This document shows, in pieces, positions 36,963 through 45,284 of a stretch of 62,260 nt of DNA (positions are counted from its first letter, which is position 1; each line of letters opens with the position of its first letter). Origin of the DNA: Phycisphaerales bacterium (GTDB lineage Bacteria; Planctomycetota; Phycisphaerae; SM23-33); NCBI GenBank assembly GCA_018644725.1, contig JABGPZ010000036.1, positions 1 to 62,260 on the forward strand, written 5' to 3'. The notes beneath the pieces are model-generated. The model made no database searches. It was not told the DNA's origin and saw nothing but the letters and a program-made list of their open reading frames with translations. Made by a program: the position numbers and the translations under genes.

Positions 36963-36987
36963 GACCAGCAAAGCTGGTCTCTTTTTT
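36963..36987 (-). terminator. tRNA-Pro terminator (bidirectional hairpin)
   Basis: GACCAGC-AAA-GCTGGTC with A-runs on one side and T-runs on the other. On the minus strand it follows the tRNA directly. Confidence 0.85.
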
Positions 36988-36989
36988 CG

Positions 36990-37063
36990 TCGGAGTGACA
37001 GGATTTGAACCTGCGGCCTCTGCGTCCCGAACGCAGCGCTCTACCAAGCTGAGCTACACTCCG
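36990..37063 (-). tRNA. tRNA-Pro(CGG)
   Basis: On the minus strand the cloverleaf is complete: acceptor CGGAGTG/CACTCCG with discriminator A, D-arm GCTC/GAGC, anticodon stem CTGCG/CGCAG around TTCGGGA (anticodon CGG), T-arm GCAGG TTCAAAT CCTGT. 74 nt, no encoded CCA. Confidence 0.95.
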
Positions 37064-37200
37064 TATTGTATCGCCATTGGGCGGCGGCAGGCCGCTGCGG
37101 GAATCCCAATGGGTCGAGGATTATACGGCCCGCTCGCGGTGTTGGCAAGGGAAATTTCGCGCGGAGCGGCGGGAAAATTTGCCCAATTCTGCACGAGCGC

Positions 37201-37229
37201 TTGACATTGATGCCCAAGGCGGTGAGAAT
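37201..37229 (+). promoter_or_regulatory. Promoter of the kinase-like gene, leaderless arrangement
   Basis: TTGACA (perfect), 17 nt, GAGAAT, then 7 nt to the ATG at 37237. Confidence 0.6.
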
Positions 37230-37236
37230 GCCTCCC

Positions 37237-38043
37237 ATGACCACGTCACCCAAGCCCAATCCCTATTTTGCCCTCCCGCACGCCCCGGCCGAAACGCTCG
37301 ACATCGCGGGCGCGACCTACCGTATCGACACCGTGTTCAAGCACGATTTCTGGGCGGCGGCGTGCCTCTATGTCACCGACGATCCGGCCGCAGAGTTCTC
37401 CAAAATCGTCGTCAAATTCGGCCGCGCCCACCGTTGGAAACTCGTCCCGTTGCGCTGGCTGGGCCGCTGGATGATCGGCCACGAATGCCGCATCTACGAA
37501 AAACTCGACGGCCTCGCTCCCGCGATCCCCGCCTACCTCGGCCGACTCGACGCGGTGAGCTTCGCGATGGAATATGTCGACGCCAACCCGCTCGATCACT
37601 GCGACACTCCGCCCGAGGGATTCTTCGACCGCCTCGTCGCGCTCTTCCAAGCTGTCCACGGCCGCAAGGTCGCCTACGTCGACTCCAACAAGCGCAGCAA
37701 CATCCTCGTGCGCCCCAGCGGCGAGCCGTGCCTGATCGACTTCCAGATTTCCCAGCGCCGCACGATTCTCAATTGGTGGTTCCTCCGCTATCTCCAGCGC
37801 AAAGACATCTACCACGCGCTGAAGCACAAGCGTCGCATGGCCCCCGACGAGCTGCGCGAAGACGAGATCGCCGCCAGCCAGCGCAGCGGCCTGTTGCACA
37901 AAATTCACGCCAAGGTCTCCAAGGGCTACCGGGCCATCCGTCGGAAATTTCTCCGCAAAAAGTACCAGTCCGGCAATCTCGACAGCCCCACGGCCGACCT
38001 CGAAACCCACCACCAGCCCGAAAAAGAGTCCTGGCGCGACTAA
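37237..38043 (+). CDS. Kinase-fold (RIO/Kdo-kinase-like) protein
   Basis: 268 residues. The C-terminal half shows protein-kinase-like catalytic elements: AVHGRKVAYVDSNKRSNILV (catalytic-loop Asp and Asn) and EPCLIDFQIS (DFG-equivalent Asp). FSKIVVKFGR may hold the ATP-binding Lys. The body is very basic at the C-terminus (GYRAIRRKFLRKKY). Such proteins include lipopolysaccharide core kinases and RIO-like kinases, and the substrate is not clear. Earlier in-frame ATGs at 37210 and 37228 lie inside the predicted promoter, so 37237 is used. Divergent from tRNA-Pro. Confidence 0.75.
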   Translation: MTTSPKPNPYFALPHAPAETLDIAGATYRIDTVFKHDFWAAACLYVTDDPAAEFSKIVVKFGRAHRWKLVPLRWLGRWMIGHECRIYEKLDGLAPAIPAYLGRLDAVSFAMEYVDANPLDHCDTPPEGFFDRLVALFQAVHGRKVAYVDSNKRSNILVRPSGEPCLIDFQISQRRTILNWWFLRYLQRKDIYHALKHKRRMAPDELREDEIAASQRSGLLHKIHAKVSKGYRAIRRKFLRKKYQSGNLDSPTADLETHHQPEKESWRD

Positions 38044-38110
38044 ATGCCGCTCGGCTGAGATCAAGGGCGCGTCTGCCACGTGGTGTGTCCCCAAGTCGAA
38101 ATGATTTGAT

Positions 38111-38139
38111 TTTGCTTTCCATCGCTCGCTCGGTATAAT
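38111..38139 (+). promoter_or_regulatory. Promoter of the 38146-40613 operon, leaderless arrangement
   Basis: TTTGCT, 17 nt (or TTGCTT with 16), TATAAT, 6 nt, ATG. No ribosome-binding site precedes the start. Confidence 0.65.
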
Positions 38140-38145
38140 ATTCAT

Positions 38146-38607
38146 ATGGAATTGAAATCAAAAATCTGTCTGTGGCTGATCCTGCTGGGCCTGGGAAACC
38201 TCTTCGCCTACACCGTGACCTACAGCGTCGTCGGCGGCGAGTCGGTCCGCGGGAAAATCGTTGAAGACCCCGCCACGGGCGAGCGGCACTATTTCCTCGA
38301 CAAGGACGTGGAAGTCTCCCGCGGCGAATTCATCTTCATGGGCGTCCACTCGATCAGCGTGTGGGTGTCCATCGGCGCGATCATGCTCGCAATGCTCACG
38401 CTCGCCAAGGACAACATTGCCGACTCGCTGAAAAACGCGGCCATGCGCGGCAGGACGCTGTGTACCGTTCTCGCGGTGCTCATCGGCGTGTGCGTCGGCG
38501 TGCAGACCTTCCGTTTCATCGATCAGTTCAGCGCGCACTTCCGTGACCCTGCCGCGCCCACCATTCCGCCCGCGCCTGCCACTCCGCCCACGGCCACATC
38601 GCGCTGA
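38146..38607 (+). CDS. Small membrane protein of unknown function
   Basis: 153 residues with an N-terminal helix (ICLWLILLGLGNLFAYTVTY) and two more hydrophobic segments (VWVSIGAIMLAMLTLA, LCTVLAVLIGVCVGVQTF), about three spans, and a Pro/Thr-rich tail (PTIPPAPATPPTATSR). No family recognised. Its stop overlaps the dinG start (TGATG), so it is probably translated together with the helicase. The link between the two is not obvious. Confidence 0.75.
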   Translation: MELKSKICLWLILLGLGNLFAYTVTYSVVGGESVRGKIVEDPATGERHYFLDKDVEVSRGEFIFMGVHSISVWVSIGAIMLAMLTLAKDNIADSLKNAAMRGRTLCTVLAVLIGVCVGVQTFRFIDQFSAHFRDPAAPTIPPAPATPPTATSR

Positions 38608-40613
38608 TGCCCACCGTAGACGATATCCTGGCCGACGGCGGGTTGATTTCCGAGCACTTCCCCGGCTATGAACCGCGCACCGAGCAGCTTGACATGGCCC
38701 ACGCCATCGACCGCGCCATCGACACCCGTCAACACATTCTCGCCGAGGCCGGCACGGGCGTGGGAAAATCGTTCGCCTATCTCGTCCCGACGATCCTCAA
38801 CCTCGCCGACTCGCAGCACAAGGCCGTCATCAGCACCTACACCATCAGCCTCCAGGAACAGCTCATCGAGAAAGACCTGCCGCTGCTCAACGACCTTCTG
38901 CCCGAGACATTCCGCGCGACGCTCGTGAAGGGCCGAAGCAACTATCTCTGCTTCCGCCGCATGGCATGGACGGTGAAAAATCGCAACAAGCTCATCGCCT
39001 CCGACCGTCACATGGACCAACTCGAAACGCTGTGCGATTGGGCGATGGAGACCGAGACCGGCGAATTGCAGGATGTCGATTTTTCGTTGGATCGGACACT
39101 GTGGTCGCGGGTGTGTGCCCAGAGCGGGCTGTGTCGCGGGAAAAAATGCAGCCATTATGACAAGTGCCATCTCATTGCCGCACGCGGGCGCATTGCCGCC
39201 TCGAATCTGCTGGTGGTGAATCACGCGATGTTCTTTTCGGACCTGAATCTCCGTCGCGACAATGAAGCGGCGACGCTGTTGGGCGATTATGACATTGCGA
39301 TTCTCGACGAAGCGCACACGGCCGAGACCGTCGCGGGCGATCACTTCGGGCTGGGCATTTCGTCCGGCTCGATTCACTTCACGCTGCGCGAAATGTACAA
39401 CACCCAGAGCGCGCGCGGGCTGCTGGCGCTGATTGGCGACCGGGACGCGATCCGGGCCGTCGAGCACGCCACCGCCTCTGCGGACCATTTTTTCGCGACG
39501 CTCGCGGACTATCAAGGCCCCGGGGTCAGCAGTTCTGGCCGCGTGAATCAGCCGGACTTCCTCCCCGACACGCTGTCGGGGCCGCTGCGTGACGCGTCGG
39601 CGCGACTCAAGGCGCTCCGCAGCAAAATCGATAACGACGACCAACGCTTCGAGCTGCTCGGCGCGGAGAGCAAACTCGTGGACTTTGCCGACCAGATCAG
39701 CGAGTTCATGGCCCAGTCGCTGCCCGAGCAGGCGTACTGGTATACGTCGCATCGTGCGCGTCGCCGCGACGGCAAGCCCGGCATGTTGACGGTGCGCCTC
39801 GCGTCGTCGCCGATTTGCGTCGGGCCGCTCCTCAAGGACGCGCTCTTTGATGCCACGCCCACGGTGGGGCTCATCAGCGCGACGCTCTCGACCGAGGGTG
39901 GGAAGCATCGCGGCTTCGACTACATCCGCAAGCGCCTCGGCCTCGACGAGGAAACGATGGAACTCCAGCTCACCAGCCCGTTCGACTATCGTCAGCAGGC
40001 GCGGCTGTATATCGAAACGCAGCTGGGCAATCCGAATCAGCTCGACAACTTTGCGCCGCGCGCGGGCGGGGCGCTGCGCCACTACATCGAAAAATCGCAA
40101 GGCCGCTGCTTCATCCTCTGCACGAGCTACCGCATGCTCGACGCGCTCTCGGCCGAGATCGAAGAGTTCGCCGCCGAGAATCAATACGAGCTGCTCGTCC
40201 AGGGTCGCGACCTTCAGCGCGGGCAGATGCTCGCGCGGTTCCGCGCCGGCGAGCGGTGCATCCTCATGGGGACGATGAGCTTTTGGCAGGGCGTCGACGT
40301 TGCGGGCGAACAGTTGTCCAACGTTATCATCGTCAAGCTGCCCTTCGCCGTGCCCGACTCGCCGCTGCTCGAAGCGCGCATTGAAACGATCCGTCGTGAC
40401 GGCGGCAACCCGTTCGGCGAGCTGCAATTGCCCCAGGCGGTGATCCTGTTCAAGCAGGGCTTCGGCCGGCTGATCCGCTCAAAGCGCGACAGCGGGTTCG
40501 TGGTGATCCTCGACCATCGCATCGTGACGAAATCGTATGGCCGGACGTTTCTCAAATCGCTCCCCGACATCGAGGTCATTCGCGATCAGTTCTCGACCAC
40601 CAGCGAAGAATAG
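38607..40613 (+). CDS. dinG: DinG-type (XPD-like) Fe-S ATP-dependent DNA helicase
   Basis: 668 residues, superfamily 2 helicase. Q-like N-terminus YEPRTEQLDMAHAI, Walker A EAGTGVGKSFAYLVP, four Fe-S cysteines between motifs Ia and II (NYLCFRR, CAQSGLCRGKKCSHYDKC), the DEAH box AILDEAHTAE, and C-terminal motif VI FGRLIRSKRDSGFVVILDHR. It resolves R-loops or other structures at forks. Translationally coupled to the small membrane protein upstream. The last 11 codons recur 454 bp downstream beyond a cluster of repeats. Confidence 0.94.
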   Translation: MPTVDDILADGGLISEHFPGYEPRTEQLDMAHAIDRAIDTRQHILAEAGTGVGKSFAYLVPTILNLADSQHKAVISTYTISLQEQLIEKDLPLLNDLLPETFRATLVKGRSNYLCFRRMAWTVKNRNKLIASDRHMDQLETLCDWAMETETGELQDVDFSLDRTLWSRVCAQSGLCRGKKCSHYDKCHLIAARGRIAASNLLVVNHAMFFSDLNLRRDNEAATLLGDYDIAILDEAHTAETVAGDHFGLGISSGSIHFTLREMYNTQSARGLLALIGDRDAIRAVEHATASADHFFATLADYQGPGVSSSGRVNQPDFLPDTLSGPLRDASARLKALRSKIDNDDQRFELLGAESKLVDFADQISEFMAQSLPEQAYWYTSHRARRRDGKPGMLTVRLASSPICVGPLLKDALFDATPTVGLISATLSTEGGKHRGFDYIRKRLGLDEETMELQLTSPFDYRQQARLYIETQLGNPNQLDNFAPRAGGALRHYIEKSQGRCFILCTSYRMLDALSAEIEEFAAENQYELLVQGRDLQRGQMLARFRAGERCILMGTMSFWQGVDVAGEQLSNVIIVKLPFAVPDSPLLEARIETIRRDGGNPFGELQLPQAVILFKQGFGRLIRSKRDSGFVVILDHRIVTKSYGRTFLKSLPDIEVIRDQFSTTSEE

Positions 40614-40666
40614 CGAAATATCACCAGCGAAAAATGAGAGAAAAATGGGGACGGCGGAAATGAGAG

Positions 40667-40744
40667 AAAAATGGGGACTGGTACCCTTTATTCTGTCTTG
40701 TTTTCTCGATTCCTATTTGTTGTCAGGTACCTGTCCCCGTTTTT
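40667..40744. repeat. Family B1 repeat, copy 3 (reverse)
   Basis: AATGGGGACTGGTACCC at left and GGTACCTGTCCCCGTTTTT at right. It is the reverse complement of the copies at 11021 and 11309. Confidence 0.8.
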
Positions 40745-40893
40745 CGTATGCCGGTTTTCGGATTTTCTCTTTTTGTAGGGGCAAATAACTATTTGCCCAT
40801 CCTTCGTTGTTTCCCTGTTTCCCTGTTTCCCTGTTTCGTAGGGGCGGAAAATCTTCCGCCCATCTTTTTGTTTCTTGTCGTCACGCGTTCCGG

Positions 40894-41018
40894 GGGAAAA
40901 GCAGGGACAGGTACAGAGTTTTCTTGGCCATTCGATATCGACGGATATCTCACATACACGGAAAAATTCTATCTACTTTCGATGCGACTGAAAATCCGTA
41001 CCAGTCCCGGTTTTTCCC
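40894..41018. repeat. Family B2 repeat, copy 2 (reverse)
   Basis: GGGAAAAGCAGGGACAGGTAC at left, GGTACCAGTCCCGGTTTTTC at right. Its last bases merge into the second copy of the dinG 3' end. Confidence 0.8.
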
Positions 41019-41066
41019 GACATTGAAGTCATTCGCGATCAGTTCTCGATGGGTGAACAGTAAGGC

Positions 41067-41978
41067 CTACTCCCAGAGGATGGATTCGGCGGGGAAGACC
41101 GGGCCATCGGAGCAGCAGAGTTTGTAGTTCCAGCCGCGTTCGGAGTCGTCCTTGATTTTGACGATGCAGCCCTGGCAGGTCCCCATGCCACATGCCATTG
41201 ACCGTTCCAGCGAGAGGAAGCATTGCGCGCCCGCGTCCGTTGTGGCGAGGCCGACATATTTCATCATGATTTCCGGCCCGCAGGAATAGACCGCCACGGC
41301 GGCGGGGTCGTCGGCCGCAGCGAGCAACTCGGCGAGCGGTTCGGTGACGAGGCCGCCCCGGCCTAGGGTTCCGTCGTCTGTGCAGAGAATGCTGTGTGCG
41401 CCGCGTGCGGAAAATTCGACGCTTTGGCCGGAGTCGTCCGTCGCGAGCGGCATGAGTCCGGCGGTGCGCGCGCCGCAGATCGCGGTGGTTTGTACGCCTG
41501 CCGCGTTGAGCGCTTTGGCGAGGTAGAGCATCGGGGGGATGCCCACGCCGCCGCCGACGAGGATGGCCTGGGAGATGGTGTCGGGGATGGGGAAGGGTGC
41601 CCCGAGCGGGCCGAGGATGGTCAGTTCGGTTCCGGCCGCAGCGCGCTGAAGCCAGCCGGTCCCTCGGCCGACGACGCGGTAGATGATGTCGAGGATGTCG
41701 CCGTCGCGCCCGGCGAGGCTCAGGGGGCGCCGCAATAAGGGTTCGCCGTCGGCAATTTCTCCGCCGGTGAGTTTCGGCGGCGCGTCGTCGGTCCAGTCCA
41801 CAACGCGGATGGCGTCGGGGATGGCATTCGGCCGGCATTGCAGCTGGACGAATTGCCCGGCTTCGGTCGCGGGAAAGCCCGGCGTCTGGAGTCGAATCAA
41901 GTAGTGTTCATCGCACAGCGGACGGTTTTCGAGAACCGTCGCCGCGAAGACGCCGCGGGTTTTGTCTGTCGTGCACAT
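41067..41978 (-). CDS. PyrK-like dihydroorotate dehydrogenase electron-transfer subunit
   Basis: 303 residues, ferredoxin-NADP reductase-like flavoprotein: FAD-binding barrel (RRPLSLAGRDGDILDIIY), NAD site (AILVGGGVGIPPMLYLAKAL, YSCGPEIMMK) and the C-terminal [2Fe-2S] ligands CGMGTCQGCIVKI..YKLCC, the arrangement of PyrK. It would pass electrons from PyrD to NAD+. pyrD is not adjacent, so a related sulfide-dehydrogenase-type or other role cannot be excluded. The start at 41978 is set by TACAAT 6 nt upstream and by the family N-terminus. Confidence 0.88.
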   Translation of the reverse strand: MCTTDKTRGVFAATVLENRPLCDEHYLIRLQTPGFPATEAGQFVQLQCRPNAIPDAIRVVDWTDDAPPKLTGGEIADGEPLLRRPLSLAGRDGDILDIIYRVVGRGTGWLQRAAAGTELTILGPLGAPFPIPDTISQAILVGGGVGIPPMLYLAKALNAAGVQTTAICGARTAGLMPLATDDSGQSVEFSARGAHSILCTDDGTLGRGGLVTEPLAELLAAADDPAAVAVYSCGPEIMMKYVGLATTDAGAQCFLSLERSMACGMGTCQGCIVKIKDDSERGWNYKLCCSDGPVFPAESILWE

Positions 41979-41984
41979 GGGCAC

Positions 41985-41990
41985 ATTGTA
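41985..41990 (-). promoter_or_regulatory. -10 box of the pyrK-like gene, leaderless arrangement
   Basis: TACAAT on the minus strand, then 6 nt (GTGCCC) to the ATG. The region 17 nt upstream is a T-run rather than a proper -35. Confidence 0.5.
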
Positions 41991-42065
41991 GAGCATCGCC
42001 GCGCAAAAAAAAAGGGCAGGCTGGAAGCCCGCACCACAAAAATGACAGCACAAAAGCAACATCAT

Positions 42066-42092
42066 AAAAACGCCCCGCCCGAAGGGGAGGCG
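42066..42092 (-). terminator. Terminator of the HzsA-like gene
   Basis: On the minus strand a CGCCTCCCC/GGGCGGGGCG hairpin followed by TTTTT, 22 bp after the stop codon. Confidence 0.75.
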
Positions 42093-42114
42093 ATTGGAGT
42101 CGGTGAGCGCGGGG

Positions 42115-45054
42115 TTACTTCGTCGGAAGATTCGCGGGCGCAGCCGGCTGGATCAGCATGTCGTCCCAGCGGGTGCGGAGTGTGCGCAGCCGGTTTTCCT
42201 GGGCGAGGTCATAGCTGCCGAGGTATTGCGCATAGGTGTCCATCCAGGTCAGCAGGCGCGCCTTGTCGTCGGCCGAGAGCTCGACCTTGCCGTGGCCGGA
42301 ATTGATCCTCGTCCACAGTGCGCTGTTGGCGGCCATCCCCTCGTGGGGGATCGAAATCGGCTTGCGGTATTGCGTCCAAACCTGGTCGTAGAGGCTGGGC
42401 TTGCCGTAGCGCGTCAGCTTGGCGTAGGCGCTCTGGGGCGTGGAGAGGTCGATGTGTTTGGCTTTGCCCGTGGGGTTGTGGCAGCCGACGCAGTGGGTGT
42501 TGAGCACGGGTTGGACGAGGGTATCGAAGCGCATCGGCCAAGAGCCTTCCGGCCCGACGGTAATTTTCGACGGCGAGCGTCGCGTCGCGAGCGAGACTTT
42601 GGCGGCGGGCGCTTCGTAGCGGTTTTCGTGGCAGCCGACGCAGGACTGACTCGTGCCGGGCTGGAGATAGGTCCCCGAGCGCATCGTCTGGATGCACACG
42701 CCGTCCTTGTCGAGCGCCTGGAAGAACAGCAGCACGCCCGACGGTGCGCGGAACATTGCCGAGCCATCTTGTTCGACGGGGACGGTTCCGAGGATGCACT
42801 TGCCGGGATCGTCGCGCGTCAGCCCCAGTACGGGTTGGTTCATCGTGGGGTGGGTCTTGGCGGGGACGGCCACGATGCGTAGCGATTTGATCGTGCCGGA
42901 TTTGACACCCTTCATGCCCTTGTAGATGTCGGAGAGGATGAACGTGCCTTCGGGTTTGGCGGCCCAGTCGACGCTGGAAGAGAGGACGGTGGGGCAGTGG
43001 CGCGGGCGCAGTGGTGCGGGGTTCATCGTCGAAATTGACGCATCGCGGTAGAGCAGATCGAGGTTGCCGAAGCGGTCATAGAGGTAGACCCCGCTGCCGT
43101 TGGTACTGGCGTTCTTGCCGGCGCGGGCGCCTTGGCGTTTCAGAGCGGTGTTGCTCCATGTGACGAGGTAATAGTCTTCCGAGAGCGGCCAGGGGTTGGA
43201 GTACCAGTTGCTCGGCCAGCCTTCGGTTTCGGGGAAGCACACGTCGGGGGTGATGCGCTCGATGGGTTCGGCGCCGTCACGGCCCTTGGTGGTGTCGATG
43301 AGGATCAAGCTGCCACCGGTGATGGCGTGGTGGCCGCAGGCGGTGGCGATGATCTTCGAGCTGCCGGGGATCGAGCGGCCTTCGAAAATGCAGTGGGGGT
43401 TGCGGGTGTAGTTGCCGTAGACGTGCATCGGATTCGTGCCATCGGGGTTGGTTGACCAGAGGCTCATGAACGGCATGTTGTCGCGATCGACATAGTCCCA
43501 GCGGCTGTAGAGCACCTTGCCGTCGGCCGCGACCGAAGGGGTCCATTCGAACATTTCCATCGGGCTGATGGCCGTGATGGTTTTGCGGTCGGTCCCGAGG
43601 GTGTGCAGCGTGTAGATGGCGCAGGGGCGATTGGGCCCGCCGCCGCAACGGACATAGATTTCGCCGAGGTCGGGTGTGGCAACGGTTTTCATCGCCGAAG
43701 CGCGGTCACACAGGACCGACTGGCTGCGGCGTGTGGAGAGGAAAATGATTTCGCCGTTGGGCAGATATCGTGCGTCGAAATCGTTGTATTTCCCGCTGGT
43801 GAGTTGCGTAAGTTTGTTGGTGGCAAGATCGAGTTCGAAGAGGTGATAGAACGAGGGTTCGGGGACGTTGGCCTTGTCGAGTTTGTTCTTTTCGGCGGCG
43901 AGGTTGGGATCGTATTTGCACCACGCGAAAAGGACTTTCTTGCCATCGAAGCTCAGCATCGGCCGCAGGAATGAGCCGGGGGTTTGGAATTGTTTGTGCG
44001 TGGTGAGAGGCGTGTATTTCGGGTTGCCGGATTTGATGCCCGTGATCGTTCCGACGCTGCCGCCGGGTCGCGACCACCAGCCGAGGTATTGGTCGGACAT
44101 GTGGTTGAAGCTGCCGTAGACGCGTTTGGTCGCGAGCATCGTGTCGAAGTTCAGCAGGGGGTTTTGCAACGCGAGTTTTCGCACGGCCTTGCGGGCGCGG
44201 AGGTAGAGCGCTTCGAGGGCGGGATCGGCTTTGGCGGTTTGGGTGGCGGTTTCGACGGCGGCGAGTTCGGCGAGTGCTGCTTGGGTGTCCAGGCCGCGCT
44301 TGGCGAGGTCGGCTGCGAGGGCCCGGCCAGAGGTCAGCGTCTTGGCGATCCCGTTCTGATAGAGGCCGTCAGCGGCATTGGCGGGATTGCCCGTGGACGA
44401 CCATTTCGACGTGCTGCACTGGGTCGCCTTGCGCCCGCGCGCGGCGTTGTACGGCTTGTCGACGCAGTAGACTTCGACCTCGTCGAGATGCATATAACCC
44501 TTGTGCGGAAGTTGCAGCCGGACGTAGCGCCCCTTCGCGTCGTTGAGTTTGGCGTTGAGCGGTTTGCCGTCGGGCTTGCCGCCGAAAACGGTGCCGTCAT
44601 TTTTGAAGGCGGTGGTCCAGCTTTTTCCGTTGGTGGAGACTTTGATTTGTAGCTTGGCCATGCGGGCGGGGGCGCTTTTGTTGTCGCAGCGATTGTAAAC
44701 GCGAACGACGTCGATGGCCTTGACACTGCCGAGGTCAACCTGCCACCAGGGCGAGGCGTTCTCGGAGGTGTGGAATCCGTAGCCGCCATTGATGATTCCG
44801 TCGCAACCGCCGGCGGCATCGAGCGCTTTGTGTGCGGACGACTGTGTCCAGGTCTTGACCGTCTTGGTAGGTTTGAAGCGGAGTGAAAGTTGCTTGAGGT
44901 AGTCCGCGCGCAATTGTTGGTTGAAGGTTTTCGGCGCGGCGGGAGTTGCCTTGGATTGCTTTTTTTTGGACACTTTCGTTTTGCCGGGCTTGGCGAGAAG
45001 GACACAGCTCAGCAGGCAAAAAAATAGAGCGGCAAAGGTCAGTCGTCGGTGCAT
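42115..45054 (-). CDS. Exported dihaem protein: discoidin domain + HzsA-like domain
   Basis: 979 residues. A signal peptide (FAALFFCLLSCVLLA) is followed by a basic linker, an F5/8 type C (discoidin) domain at about 70-195 (GYGFHTSENASPWWQVDLGS, ARMAKLQIKVSTNGKSWTTA), a helical segment and then a long beta-propeller-like region (FNDFDARYLPNGEIIFLSTR-type repeats) of the kind found in hydrazine synthase alpha subunits. The C-terminus holds two haem c motifs, CVGCHENRYE (about 802) and CVGCHNPTGKAKH (about 853). GAGGAAA precedes the ATG. Members outside anammox bacteria have no known reaction. A carbohydrate-binding, periplasmic redox role is an inference. Confidence 0.88.
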   Translation of the reverse strand: MHRRLTFAALFFCLLSCVLLAKPGKTKVSKKKQSKATPAAPKTFNQQLRADYLKQLSLRFKPTKTVKTWTQSSAHKALDAAGGCDGIINGGYGFHTSENASPWWQVDLGSVKAIDVVRVYNRCDNKSAPARMAKLQIKVSTNGKSWTTAFKNDGTVFGGKPDGKPLNAKLNDAKGRYVRLQLPHKGYMHLDEVEVYCVDKPYNAARGRKATQCSTSKWSSTGNPANAADGLYQNGIAKTLTSGRALAADLAKRGLDTQAALAELAAVETATQTAKADPALEALYLRARKAVRKLALQNPLLNFDTMLATKRVYGSFNHMSDQYLGWWSRPGGSVGTITGIKSGNPKYTPLTTHKQFQTPGSFLRPMLSFDGKKVLFAWCKYDPNLAAEKNKLDKANVPEPSFYHLFELDLATNKLTQLTSGKYNDFDARYLPNGEIIFLSTRRSQSVLCDRASAMKTVATPDLGEIYVRCGGGPNRPCAIYTLHTLGTDRKTITAISPMEMFEWTPSVAADGKVLYSRWDYVDRDNMPFMSLWSTNPDGTNPMHVYGNYTRNPHCIFEGRSIPGSSKIIATACGHHAITGGSLILIDTTKGRDGAEPIERITPDVCFPETEGWPSNWYSNPWPLSEDYYLVTWSNTALKRQGARAGKNASTNGSGVYLYDRFGNLDLLYRDASISTMNPAPLRPRHCPTVLSSSVDWAAKPEGTFILSDIYKGMKGVKSGTIKSLRIVAVPAKTHPTMNQPVLGLTRDDPGKCILGTVPVEQDGSAMFRAPSGVLLFFQALDKDGVCIQTMRSGTYLQPGTSQSCVGCHENRYEAPAAKVSLATRRSPSKITVGPEGSWPMRFDTLVQPVLNTHCVGCHNPTGKAKHIDLSTPQSAYAKLTRYGKPSLYDQVWTQYRKPISIPHEGMAANSALWTRINSGHGKVELSADDKARLLTWMDTYAQYLGSYDLAQENRLRTLRTRWDDMLIQPAAPANLPTK

Positions 45055-45284
45055 GGTTGAAGTTTCCTCGGGGAGTTGGGGGTCTATGCGGTATCAGTAT
45101 GATGGATGTCCCGCGATTTGGAAAGTGAATTTTTAGTTTCTGATGTATGATCTTTTTGTGCTCAATGTTGGAACCTAGGGCGTAGGATTTCGGATATTCC
45201 AATAATTGGTGTTCCCTATCGTTTCTCTATGGAGTAGACTCGGAATCTGAAATCTGGTTTTTCCCATGATCGAAAGGATCTCCC

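Larger units (their letters stand above)
40562..41050. repeat. Repeat cluster bounded by a duplicated dinG 3' end
   Basis: The dinG segment coding P-D-I-E-V-I-R-D-Q-F-S (40562-40594) recurs at 41016-41048, where it runs in frame into M-G-E-Q-stop. Between them lie two copies of ATGAGAGAAAAATGGGGAC, one B1 and one B2 repeat, and two GTAGGGGC hairpins (40777 and 40840). No gene is seen in 40614-41066. Confidence 0.85.

Noticed and set aside
36477-36998. Open frames across the region between the flippase gene and tRNA-Pro
   Set aside because: They translate tandem duplications and palindromes, have no start signals and run into the tRNA.
37210-37236. Earlier ATG starts (37210, 37228) for the kinase-like protein
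   Set aside because: Both fall within the TTGACA-17-GAGAAT promoter. The ATG at 37237 fits the leaderless spacing.
42020-42045. GGCAGGCTGGAAGCCCGCACCAC as a gene part or att site
   Set aside because: A short hairpin-type motif seen once here; a single copy gives no support for more than a stray REP-like element.
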